A stretch of DNA of 64,000 nucleotides, from NCBI RefSeq assembly GCF_000972845.2, contig NC_040021.1, positions 11,436,908 through 11,500,907 of the forward strand, read 5' to 3'. Position 1 is the first letter of the stretch, and the number at the start of each line of letters is the position of its first letter. The translations under genes were made by a program, and so were the position numbers. Below the pieces are notes generated by a model. The model made no database searches. It was given only the letters and a program-made list of their open reading frames with translations, and was not told where the DNA came from. The DNA is from Larimichthys crocea (Eukaryota > Chordata > Actinopteri > Sciaenidae). Shown here one piece after another: positions 26,438 to 36,101 of the stretch.

Positions 26438-29400
26438 CTGCGGGAAGACAGAAAAACATACACACGTTAGATTATTATTATCGGGGAAGAGCGTGTTAAA
26501 TCACAACTGTGCCTGTCAGACTTTTCAGTAAGGAAAGGATAACAGGTTTCTATGGTAAACCCCGTGATCTCAAACAGTATGACCAAGTAGACTGTTTCCA
26601 CAACACTGGCTTGTGTCTAGCAAACATGTCTTGTCACACGCACATCCTCCCCGATACTTCTTTGGAATATACACACTCTCTGATTTCTTTGGGACTTTCA
26701 TTCCTAGACAGAAGTTATAAGTGTAACGTTTAATTTAGTTGATAAAAGGATGAAAATGGCCACGCTGACAGTGACACAAGACATTTTGAAGCCAAAGTAG
26801 CTGCCACTCATCCTGATAACACTCACTCTATCCTCCTCCCGCAGGTTTCACTGATTAAATGCTGCAGTGTTGACTTCTAAACAAAAGCCTCAAAGTGAAA
26901 CGCTTTCAGAGAACGCGCTGCCGATTTCATCACAGCGGTCTCCTGTAACGAAAAAGTCGGCTGAATAATTATCACAAAACAAAGGCCAAGGAGACAGAAA
27001 CTGCTCCCTCCTATGGAGCGGTGTTCTCCCAGCTCTGTCATGTTTTACTGGGGGTGTGCAGCCCACATGGACTTACAGGCAGATGAAGACGGGAGAGGGA
27101 GGGCTCCTGCTGCCGCCCGCAAACTACCCTCTCTCCCTGCTCCTCCTCTCTGATCCTGCACAGCTCCCCACCGGCTTTCCGAACAGCCGTGCTCAGATAT
27201 TGCAGCCTGTTGCATAAGCATTCTTGTAACGATCTCCCTCTCCATCAAGGTCTCTACCAGCCTAGCAATCAGAGCCTGCCACAGGCTATTTGATGCAGAA
27301 CTAACAGACTGAACTGAATTGAACCAGCACCGCTAAATGTAACCCTAATTGTCCTTAATTGCCTTAATTCTACACTGCTGAGCTTATTTAAACAGTACCC
27401 TGGTTTGTTCCACATGAGGCTCATCTTTGTGCTGTCATTTGCATGGGCAGTTGAGCATGGTGTGTATTTTGTCTGCCCGTTTTTAGGTTAACGTACCCCA
27501 AACGATTAAGAAAAACCAGCGTGTTTGCTCCTTCGCTTAATGTTAGGATGGATTCACTTTCCCCTGAAATTTCCCTGAAAGTGTGAGGATTTTATTGGCC
27601 GCAAAAAAAAAGTAGTCAAAAAAGCTGACGGATATACCACATAAACAAAAAACCCACACATTAGCCCACGCCGGCAACTTCTGCTTGGAGAAGCAAGTGA
27701 AAAACAACAAAGTCTAACAATAGCGGCAGAGAGAACACAGAGAGGGAAGTGATTGGATATCATGAAGGATCATTTGTAATTATTCTCTCCCTTTGGAATA
27801 ATCCTACAACAGGAGTATCAGATCCCGGAGGACAAAACCAACTCGAGCGCAGACAGCGGACAAAAAAGAAATCGTTCGCTCTTATCTCTCTGTCACAGAG
27901 TTACACACGCAAACCAAAACACACACACACACACACTGAGGCAGTCAGCGGGACAACTGAGGTATTGTGGGTAGCCGTGAGTCAGGCTCTATTTTTAGAC
28001 AGGCGTATAAACAGCCGGCCAAGTCTACCCAGACACAGACATACGGCTTACTCCTGTTCGTGACAGTCGCATCGTTCTCACCTGCTTTTGTCAACATCTC
28101 TCACCGTATATCGCTTTCTTGTCTCTCACTCTCTATTCTATCTTCCTTTTCTTTCTTCTCCCCCATGGCAAAACAGTCACAGCAGCAGATTAGAAACCCT
28201 CCTTCCAGTCTATTTGTACTTATTAACTAAGTCCGTGGTCATGTGACTAATATGAACTCTCAGTCAGACCAGTAACAGCCTTACAAACACTGATAAGAGT
28301 AACCCCCCCAACCTGTTATCAAACACACGGTGATACCAAATCTTGTCGAGGGAGAACCGAAAAGTGCGAGTGCAGATTCTTAAAAACATCTGTAGAGACT
28401 GTGACACATGTTTCCGTGTGGATTTTATTTCTTGACATGCACAATTAACTACATATGATGAACTCCACATGGTATGTGTGCTTAACTATTCCCTCGGGAG
28501 CTTTGCAAATAGCGAGCCTCCTCGCTCTTCATCATCTCTCAAAGTCCCAAATTGTTTCATGCTTCACGTGGGTATGTTCAGTATTAAGAAGTCATTTGAG
28601 GGCAAAGAGGTCGGCCTCCTTTCAGGTGAAGGACACACGTAACAAACAGAAGACTTTGTCTTTTAAATTACAGAGCGAAGACAAAGGAATAAAGGAAACT
28701 GGTCAGAAACGGGGAGGGTTGGGTGTCATTTAATCGCCTCTTTTCGGAAGAGCATAGATTTCACTCGTTTGTTTTCTTTTCTTCTGCCTTTGTACATCAG
28801 AAAACCTATCCCTAATATTCCTATTGACTGTAATGATATGGTATCAGTTCCACTGACACGGCGTTGGCAGCGAAGTCTATAATCCTCAGCTCAGGCTGAG
28901 GTGCTGTTTAGAAGACAAAGATGACCTTGACGACAGTCGCAAACTAAGAATCAATATTTAGATATCGGTTGGAAGAAAGTCAGTTTCTATGACAGTATCA
29001 GCTGTCACAGTGTATTCCTAGCAGCCTGAGATACTGACTGAATACATATTAGTTTTGTAGCTTTAGTATCCTGTATGAAGTAACTACGGTAAATCGTGCC
29101 TTATTAGTGATTTAGGATTTTTCCTTCAGCATGGCCAAGAAAGCGGTTGAATCACTGCACATGTCTATTTTTATCCAGTGTGGGTTGTGGCCAATCCAGC
29201 TGGCAAAATGTTCCCTTTCTTCCCAAGAGTGAGCCACAAATTGGCACAAGGTAGGTTTGTCTCACTAATCAAGTAAAAGCTGACACACATAAACGGTTCC
29301 ATGTAACATACAAAGACAAACTCTTAGTCTCAAGTCAACAAAATGTAGTTTTATGTCCTAGTAGCCTCCTAGACCCGCTGTCTGCCTCTGCTGGCTTATC

Positions 29401-31321
29401 TCAACAAACAGATGTTTAACATGCAAAGAAGAGTGTTTAGTCCGTTTTTATCTGTTTGAGATGATGTTAAAACTATTTGTGCCTGCATTGTTTACACTTT
29501 ACATTTAAAAAACTGCACACAGGCCCTGAAGCTGATTGTTTGAAATGAGGACAGTCACATAAGGATTCATTTCACCGGGTGAAGTGAGGCTTACCAGTTC
29601 AACGTGATCCTGTTGGAACTTGTCTCCGATCTCCCGAAGTTTACGACCAATTTGCGCCTCCACGCTCACCCCCGCCTGCTCCTCCGGCTCCTCTGCCATC
29701 CCGTCACCTTCCTCCCCTCTGCCCTCTTCCTCCTCCTCCTCTTCAATCTGCCTCTCTCCCCGGTCTTCCATGGGCTCAAACTGAGCGGGGAAATGTGAGC
29801 GTAATCCAGCGTTGCCTAAAAGTGAAACATCAAGCTTCTTAAAAACTTGTGTTGTTGCTGTTGAATGTGAGTGTCACGCTGGATGTAAGGTTGAGAGACA
29901 TTACTGGCATCAGTTCAGCGGGCAGTGAAAACACTGTGTTTAGATAGGCCCAACTATCTTGATGACTCAAAGTCCTCAAACACAGCTGTGTGACCAGCTA
30001 AGTCAAATATACAGTATGCTAGCTTTACGCTATATTGCTTTTTGAAATACAAACAGGTTTTATCAGATTTTCGCAGATGTACAAATGACAAGGTATGCAC
30101 AAAGAATCCACAAAGAAGAAAGAGAGTGTTCGCAGGTGAAAAAACGCAAACACCTTATTAAATCAACAACGGCCTCGGTTAACTACAATCCTTCTGTGGG
30201 CTGTGTCACTGAGTTCACTCATTGCCTCAAGCATGCGCCTCTGCAGTCACTGCAGTCATGCCACTTGTAGGGAAAACAACTTTTTTTTTTTTAATGTCAT
30301 CATGTGTGCAGAGTGTCCCGCGTTCTGGAGTTGGCACGGCGCCGAGTGCATGACATCCATTACTGCTTTAGATAACAATGAACGACGAGGTAATGCCAGC
30401 CTGCGGTGATTATGTATTGACGACTTTAAACGCAGAACAATGCGCCTCTCACGCCCTGACACTGAGTCGACAAAACAAACAAACAACAATCTTCTTCGAA
30501 CGTTGGTTCAATTCGATTAGGGTGATGTCACACTGATTTGATTAGAAATGGGGGAAACAATATTGGATTAAAGTCGATGGACATATTAGCGTGGGTATGT
30601 ATTTATAAAATTAGTGCTGTCTTTTTACTGTTTCAAAAAATATATTTATTTAATTTGTATTTTTTTTCATTGTGCTCATTTTTCAGGTTTGGCTTAATTG
30701 CATATTAGTAGTAATTGTATAAGTAATTAAGATAAACGTATTACACTTAAACAGTTTGTTAGAATGGCATGTTTCTCAAGTTCTTAGCATGCGTATTAAA
30801 AGACAAGGGGATCTCCAAGCTCAAATTAATTTTACGGCTTTCTTGTCTGTTTTGCAGTAATTATTCAAACGTCTGCATAACAGCCTGAGAAAAAAAGAAA
30901 ACAACAGCCTCTGGCACTCATCTGATCTGACACATATCACAAATCAGATTGACAGTTTTAACAACCTGGGTCTTTACTAATTAGTAAACTAGATAAAAAG
31001 GAACGACTAATCATGTGAGGTTGTGCTTGATGCACGACATTCAGTGCTGTACGCTCAGTTTTTTCAGCAGGCTTACATTATCTCGCTCCCTTCCTTACCG
31101 TGAAAGGGTATGCGAGGCTGCCGGAACAAGCTGCAGGGCAGCGTGTTGATGGCGATGCTGTTGTTGTTGTGGCTCTGCGACGTGGGCACGGCAGCAGTGA
31201 CGGCAGCAAGGGCCTGTCCGGCCGCGATCTGTGTGGTTCGGTCTTCGTATTTGACGTCCCTAAAGGGCGTTCCCCAGAGCTGTGAGATGGGCCGTGACAT
31301 GTCCTCCTCCTCATCATCCAT
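26321..31321 (-). CDS. bmf: Bcl-2-modifying factor (Bmf), BH3-only pro-apoptotic protein; join of three coding exons
   Basis: The spliced CDS is 31321-31099, 29815-29595 and 26437-26321 on the minus strand, giving 186 codons plus TGA. Mammalian Bmf is about 184 residues. All introns are GT-AG and the reading frame is continuous (phases 1 and 0). Visible parts in order are: an acidic start (MDDEEEDM, residues 1-8); a dynein-light-chain-like motif EDRTTQI (26-32); LPCSLF (61-66); HGNAG (74-78); a run of seven Glu (99-105); the BH3 helix (about 126-148) with core I130, L134, I137, G138, D139 and F141; and a hydrophobic tail W160-F172. Bmf family members use BH3 to bind anti-apoptotic Bcl-2 proteins and so trigger mitochondrial apoptosis; they are held on the actin/myosin V motor through dynein light chain 2. 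Teleosts carry more than one bmf paralogue; this copy is divergent N-terminally and may be bmf2, which I cannot decide from sequence alone. Family assignment is very secure. Confidence 0.93.
26438..29594 (-). other. bmf: bmf intron 3
   Basis: 3157 bases, GTAAGC to GCAG, phase 0, separating the BH3 exon from the last coding exon. It contains a (CA)n tract at 27917-27938 and two stretches with unique, evenly composed sequence (27.33-27.43 kb and 29.10-29.26 kb, the latter with a MEF2-like ctatttttat) that could be regulatory. No additional exon is recognised. Confidence 0.9.
29595..29815 (-). CDS. bmf: bmf second coding exon, encoding the BH3 domain
   Basis: The acceptor TTTTAG (AG at 29817-29816) and donor GTAAGC (29594 downward) bound a 221-base exon. 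With one base from the previous exon it encodes residues 75-148. It opens with GNAGLRSHFPAQFEP, matching the GNAG...FPA block of Bmf proteins, continues through an Arg/Glu-rich acidic stretch, and ends with the BH3 helix VEAQIGRKLREIGDKF followed by QQDHVEL. The BH3 pattern (hydrophobic, L, hydrophobic, G, D, F) is intact. An internal Met at residue 90 could start a shorter protein that keeps BH3; that is only a possibility. Confidence 0.95.
29816..31098 (-). other. bmf: bmf intron 2
   Basis: 1283 bases between the two best-supported coding exons, GTAAGG to TAG, phase 1. AT-rich; no recognised repeat or gene inside. Confidence 0.9.
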
Positions 31322-31344
31322 CCGACGCCTCAGCGGTAAACTCC
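31099..31344 (-). CDS. bmf: bmf first coding exon (ATG at 31321-31319)
   Basis: On the minus strand the exon is preceded by a good acceptor (CTCTCCTCTCCAG, AG at 31346-31345) and ends CAC G followed by the donor GTAAGG at 31098. It carries 23 bases of upstream sequence and then codons for residues 1-74 plus the first base of Gly75. The ATG has a middling context (C at -3, G at +4). No stop lies in frame between the acceptor and this ATG, and a CTG sits four codons upstream. The exon encodes the acidic N-terminus, the dynein-light-chain-like motif and the LPC block that mammalian Bmf also carries before its GNAG motif. The middle of the exon (residues 37-58, Ala/Thr/Ser/Asn-rich) has no clear mammalian counterpart. 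Confidence 0.93.
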
Positions 31345-34286
31345 CTGGAGAGGAGAGGGGAGACACGGGATGGAAAACTTTAGAATGAGTTGACAAGAAT
31401 GTGTGTTTCGGTGGAGTGAGCATAAAATGTTTTTTATGGGACTGTGTTTGAAGCATGCCCATGTGTTTATGATGTCTAGCTGGCAGGTAATTTGGGCGTG
31501 ATTTGTGTCAAGACTAAACAAAAAGTGCCAAATATGATCCTGTTATCAGTGGAAACTTTGCCCTCTTGCATATTATCTCACCCGGCCTGCATTAAATGTA
31601 AATAAATCATTAGTCATCATAATACCCAGTGAGAGGCTAATGTTGTGTCACGTAACACTGAAAACAAACAAGCAGAGATCTGCCAGTGTAAATGATCTAA
31701 GTGAAGAAAGGTAATAAACACACAAGAGGCCAGCTGTAGCCAAAGCGATTATCTCTTATAACATAGTGATGAGTAGCAACAGGAGCCAAACGTATGGAAA
31801 CACCCTGTGTAGGGGGGACCCAGTGGGCGGCTAAAAAAAAATGCTACGCCAGATTTGCCACCCTCCCGCGACACATTTTGCCAAGTCGTATTTGATGATG
31901 TGCCAAATTGTAATTGAGTGCCAAAAGATTCACAGAACAGGCTTTTTTTTCCTCCTCAGAGATACCTTAATCTGGAACAGTGTGCCACAGAGCAAAGCAC
32001 AGTCAGGGGATTAGCTTCCTCCTGCACCAATTCTGCAGCTCAACATTAAGAGCTATGCTCATTGTTCCCTCTCCTCTCTCTCTCTCTCTCAACCACACAA
32101 TCACTGGATGGCTGCCTGTCTACACTATCACACACACACATAGAGAACAGCGGGCGGTGCGTGAGTGAAACCTCAGTGAAACCAAAGTTCTGGCTAGACT
32201 GTCATGTGCTGCGTGCAGCAGCCGTTTCATGAGGAGTAAACGAGTTTCACTCCATCCTCAACTGTGCCTACTGAACGCAAACACTCACACCCTCTTCCTC
32301 CTTGGCCACAAGCCAGAATTGGAACTACTGTTTCATCTTTTTTTTGTGTGTGTGTGTGACGAGAGCCTGTCTTTTCCTTTTCTTGTGTGGAGACAAATGG
32401 GCTGTGTTGACTGGCAAATGTAAAAGTTGGAACTGGATATACTGGTATTGTGTTTACTGAGAGAGGCGGCCCCTCAGTTGTACATCTCTTCACGAAAGTG
32501 TCCCTTTGCATGACGTCATATGAAATGAAGTCAGAGGAGGAATCTACTTCTTGAAACAGCTGTGGAAAAACACTGTTTCATTAGCCATGCCACACTACGA
32601 TGCACGTCTGAATCAGACAGTTACACGGAAAAGATATTATTAATCTACACATCGGCTGGCCTTAATTGCTGCAAGGGCATTTAAGAGTGAAATCCCGCCA
32701 ATGCACACTAAATATTGGTGCATTACAATAATAAAAACTGCATGAACTACTACTCCAAGTTTAGTAGCACATTAATTAATGCTATGCAAGCACTAAGGGC
32801 TCTTCTCTGCAACTGTGCCACAAGTTTCACTGAGATCAAATGTGCACTTTTGTTGTGCAAGTCCAGTCTTGAATTTCCCACTGGCAGTCAACAGAGGACT
32901 GGCAAGATAACCATAGTGTCAGACACATAAAAAAACAAACATAGACAGGGACACACACACAGATACACATATATATACACACTGCCTGGGGCATCAGGGA
33001 GGCCTGGCAGTCACCTCAGTGCTGGTCAGAGGCTCAGAGCTGCAGCAGAAAGTGGCTCCCTCTGCTGCACCATCTGTGCACCGGGCTCTCCTCCATGCCC
33101 TGCTCAGGGTGGAGGGAGGGGGACACACACAAGGTGAACTCTGCTGCTATTTCTCCTGCGTTCATGTAAAGTGGTAATACGTATCCTGTGGATATCAGCG
33201 TGCAAGTGACAAGGCTCTACTAAAGTCATAAACACTACTTTCTACAGCCAAATGTTAGTCTTTGATTGGAGAAAGACATTTTTGTTGTGTGTTGGAGCAA
33301 GTCAGCACTGGAAAACAATAGTAAGTGCACAAACAAGAGAAAGTTACAAACTACTAAAGAAAGCGATTTTCTTTAAAGATGTTTTAAATCGTTAAGAAGT
33401 AGGCTCCGGAGGACCACCGGGGGATGTGCTGCATCTTTATCCCGCATCAGGAGCGCAATGCCCCGGGCAGCTCAACGCGTAAATACCGCTCATCACAGTA
33501 GACAAACCGGTGAGGAAACAGATTGCTGACACATGCTGCTAAAGCAAAAACAATAACAACCACAGCTAAAGTTGTGGATTTTCTCTCTGACACTGATTTG
33601 AAAAAAGTAGGTGACAAACAACTTTAGCCCGGGTCTTTGCTATATATTTATTTTTTCTTCGACAAACTGTGTTATGACAGACATTATCCTCCGCTGACAC
33701 TTTCTCCTCACTTCGCCTGACAACTCTTCCCAAAAACAAACACCTCTGAGATAACAGAGCCAAGAGCTTCAATCACTCGGAAGCACATATTAGTCAGTAA
33801 TGCGTGAAATAACAAACAAAGCAAGTTATTTAACTTCTGAGTAATAACTGCGTGGTGTTGGAACTTGGTTTCGTGACAGACAAACACAGATAAACAGACA
33901 GACCAGCACCAGGTTGTGTCTTTTAAAGACCCCGGGAAACAACATCAGCCGAGCGAGAAGCAGCAGCAGCAGGAGGAGGAGGAGACGGATAGAAGCGGTC
34001 AGTTGGTCCGTTGAAACAAGAGAAGAAACCCTCATTTGATAAAGAAATAAATAAAAATACATGTACAAAATGTTCTCTGCCCTTTATGCCAACATTCCCG
34101 TGGTAAATCCGCTCAACTACCGTCTCTGCCCGGGCATGCCTCAAGCTGCCCCGCACATTTGTTGACAAACTCTCCCGCGAACAAACGTACGAACGAACGG
34201 ACGAAGACGCACGCGACTCGGATTTGTAACGGCTCATTTTGAATTTAAAAAAAAATAAAAATAATAAAACGACCGTTAAAACTCAC
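31345..34286 (-). other. bmf: bmf intron 1 (inferred)
   Basis: GTGAGT at the 34286 end and CAG at the 31345 end. It contains a CpG-rich 5' part (33.9-34.28 kb), a CTCF-like match at 33411-33428, a stretch with repeated TTTGCCA/TGCCAAA half-sites (31.85-31.96 kb) and short CA tracts. No further exon is recognised. Confidence 0.5.
33411..33428 (+). promoter_or_regulatory. CTCF-like site in bmf intron 1
   Basis: ggaccaccgggggatgtg resembles the CTCF core ccaccaggggg(c/a). It is imperfect at the cag and gcg positions, so occupancy is uncertain. Confidence 0.25.
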
Positions 34287-34421
34287 CGCCAGCAAACGCG
34301 TTTTCCGTTGTGATCGGTGGTATCTTGACAACTTGCTGTTAACCTCGATTCCTACGGACTTGTGTGCTGCAGCGACTCGTATCCCTCTTTGCATTACAAC
34401 CACTCATAGATGTTTGCTGAC

Positions 34422-34474
<53 letters not shown>

Positions 34475-34560
34475 TGTTGTTGTTTTTTTTTCTTCTTTTG
34501 CTCCCTCTGTGTCAGAACGGTCCGCCCCGATGGCTGGGACCAGCCTGGGACCCGCCCCTA
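34287..34560 (-). other. bmf: Probable non-coding first exon of bmf (5' end approximate)
   Basis: A strong donor on the minus strand, GCTGGCG|GTGAGT, ends a candidate exon at 34287. It lies about 2.9 kb upstream of the coding exon acceptor and inside the only CpG-rich, GC-box-bearing stretch near the gene. Mammalian BMF also has non-coding 5' exons. The exon would include a long (CT)n tract. If spliced to 31344, the frame leading into the bmf ATG is open from a TAA in this exon and holds no other ATG. The transcription start is not determinable. Confidence 0.55.
34423..34471. repeat. (GA)n microsatellite in the bmf 5' region
   Basis: About 24 uninterrupted AG units on the plus strand, read as (CT)n in the bmf transcript or promoter direction. 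CT/GA tracts of this length are polymorphic and can bind GAGA-type or pyrimidine-tract factors. Confidence 0.97.
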
Positions 34561-34640
34561 CCATAATGCTGTGAAAGGAACAGAGTCAGCTACACTGTGT
34601 TATGCAAATCCAGCACACTCAAAGGGTATAAATGCTGTCA
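34480..34640 (-). promoter_or_regulatory. Candidate bmf core promoter with GC boxes
   Basis: Two GC-box-like sites (tccgccccga near 34520 and acccgcccct near 34551) sit just upstream of the candidate first exon, and CpG density rises from about 33.9 kb to 34.6 kb. No convincing TATA box lies at the right spacing on the minus strand, so a CpG-type promoter with dispersed start sites is the likely form. Confidence 0.45.
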
Positions 34641-35234
34641 TTTCTATAAAAAACACATTTGCATTTGTGTTTTAACAAGTGGTGAACGTAGTATTCCGTC
34701 CCCTTAGGCTACTTAAATACTTCACACTCTGTTTAAACTGTTAAAAATGTTGCTAGAGTTAAAATATTGTGCACCTGAAGCAGAAATATACTCTATATTT
34801 GTTTATTGATGACATGAAAGTACCATTTTATAGCTTAAGTTAATCAAGGTGGTGGTAATTTTAAGTATTTTACATACTGTTGGGTGTTTTGTGTGCAAAA
34901 TGTTAATTTATAGTGGCCTACATGTCACATAAATGTCTTAAGTATAATATTTTCCTTTATAGTTAGAGTATTGTAGAAGCATAGAAGTATGAAACAGAAA
35001 TACTCAAGCACAAGCACCTTAAATTAACAGTAGTAAAAACCCTACCACTGCATGTGGATTGATGCCATCTTTTGCCAAAATAAGCCATGGCTTGGGTACT
35101 TATGCCTGAATAACTTTAGCTTTTTAAACTAAAAAATAATATATCAAAGCTGCTACAGGTTTAAACCTGTGTCTGCATAGGATGTTGAGCTCATGCTGTA
35201 TAGTATTGTTGTTGAGGTGGAAAAAAATAAAAAA

Positions 35235-35430
35235 TAATGTGCCTGTCCCTTTAAGAGAACAGTCCTCCTTACAACCATAAGCTGGTGACAAGTAGCCGAC
35301 CAATCAGATGGTTTGTTTTGGTCCCGCCTTCTGTTTCGGGTATCTTGACACGTGGAGGGGGAAAAACACAAACCCAGATAAGACATGTGACTGCTTTCAG
35401 CGCTCAGCTCAGCTGATTGGGAGCTGCTGC
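35235..35430. promoter_or_regulatory. Promoter-like patch with CCAAT boxes
   Basis: A ccctttaagag element, ccaatcag on the plus strand near 35301, ctgattggg (CCAAT on the minus strand) near 35414, cccgcc near 35325 and cacgtg-like acacgtggag near 35348 occur within 200 bases, about 0.8 kb upstream of the bmf first exon. It could be an alternative bmf promoter or drive a divergent plus-strand transcript. Confidence 0.35.
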
Positions 35431-35809
35431 TAGATAAAGTGATTGTACCCACCCAATTACTCGGGGTTGGTGTGATGATGGGCCGTGTACTGTCAAGGCA
35501 ACAAATAGATTCATAAATTCAATTGTCACACCAGCATGTCAGTATTCCACTACATTTCAGAGGCATTTTTTTATTATTATTACTCACACTACATTTACAG
35601 CTTTTGTTGTTAGCAACAGCTTTGCAGATTATGATTTCACATACACAACCCGATCAGCTGTCATCAACTATGAAACTATTATTATTGTATCTATGAAATC
35701 AGTATTAGTAATGAAAAATGGATAACTCTCTGGAAGCATACCATTCTACACAAAGACACACAATACACCTCTACTTCTATTTAGGCACCCTTGAACGTAA
35801 CGTAAAATA

Positions 35810-35885
35810 ATACAACACAACACAATGAAACATAAACACAACACAACATAACATGATATGACATAACATACAATAACATAATATG
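35810..35885. repeat. Imperfect (acaac)n / (ataac)n low-complexity tract
   Basis: Runs of acaacacaac and ataacatgatatgacataacat words over about 75 bases. Confidence 0.8.
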
Positions 35886-36023
35886 GTTTGGATGTTAAAT
35901 GCATCCTGGCTTGACAAAAACGTATTGATATAAGTATAGAGCCATTTTCAGTTCAGCGCCTGAGGGCACACATTGTTGTCCTCATCTGATGGATGTATAG
36001 TGACAGTGGGATAAACAGCAGCC

Positions 36024-36101
36024 ATGGCGGATGACCCTCATTGCAGGGTGGGGGCACGCCTACCCGTGGCATCACTCAAAGGGAGGAAGGAAATAAAGTG
36101 A
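36024..36101 (+). CDS. Short open reading frame (25 codons) with optimal start context, unproven
   Basis: The ATG lies in gcagccATGG, a near-perfect Kozak context, and opens 25 codons (start MADDPHCRVGARL) to TGA. A consensus splice donor, aagaaag|gtaaga, follows at 36166, so both could belong to the first exon of a plus-strand transcript starting near the 35.3 kb promoter-like patch and running away from bmf. I recognise no family and no downstream exon, so the transcript could equally be non-coding or absent. The peptide has no membrane segment or signal peptide. Confidence 0.2.
   Translation: MADDPHCRVGARLPVASLKGRKEIK

Noticed and set aside
26172..26465. 97-codon minus frame across the last bmf exon
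   Set aside because: It is in a different phase from the spliced bmf reading; the phase that joins exon 29815-29595 ends at TGA 26323-26321.
31100..31388. Plus-strand frames opposite the first bmf coding exon
   Set aside because: They are antisense shadows of the coding exon; the minus strand has the splice sites and the Bmf match.
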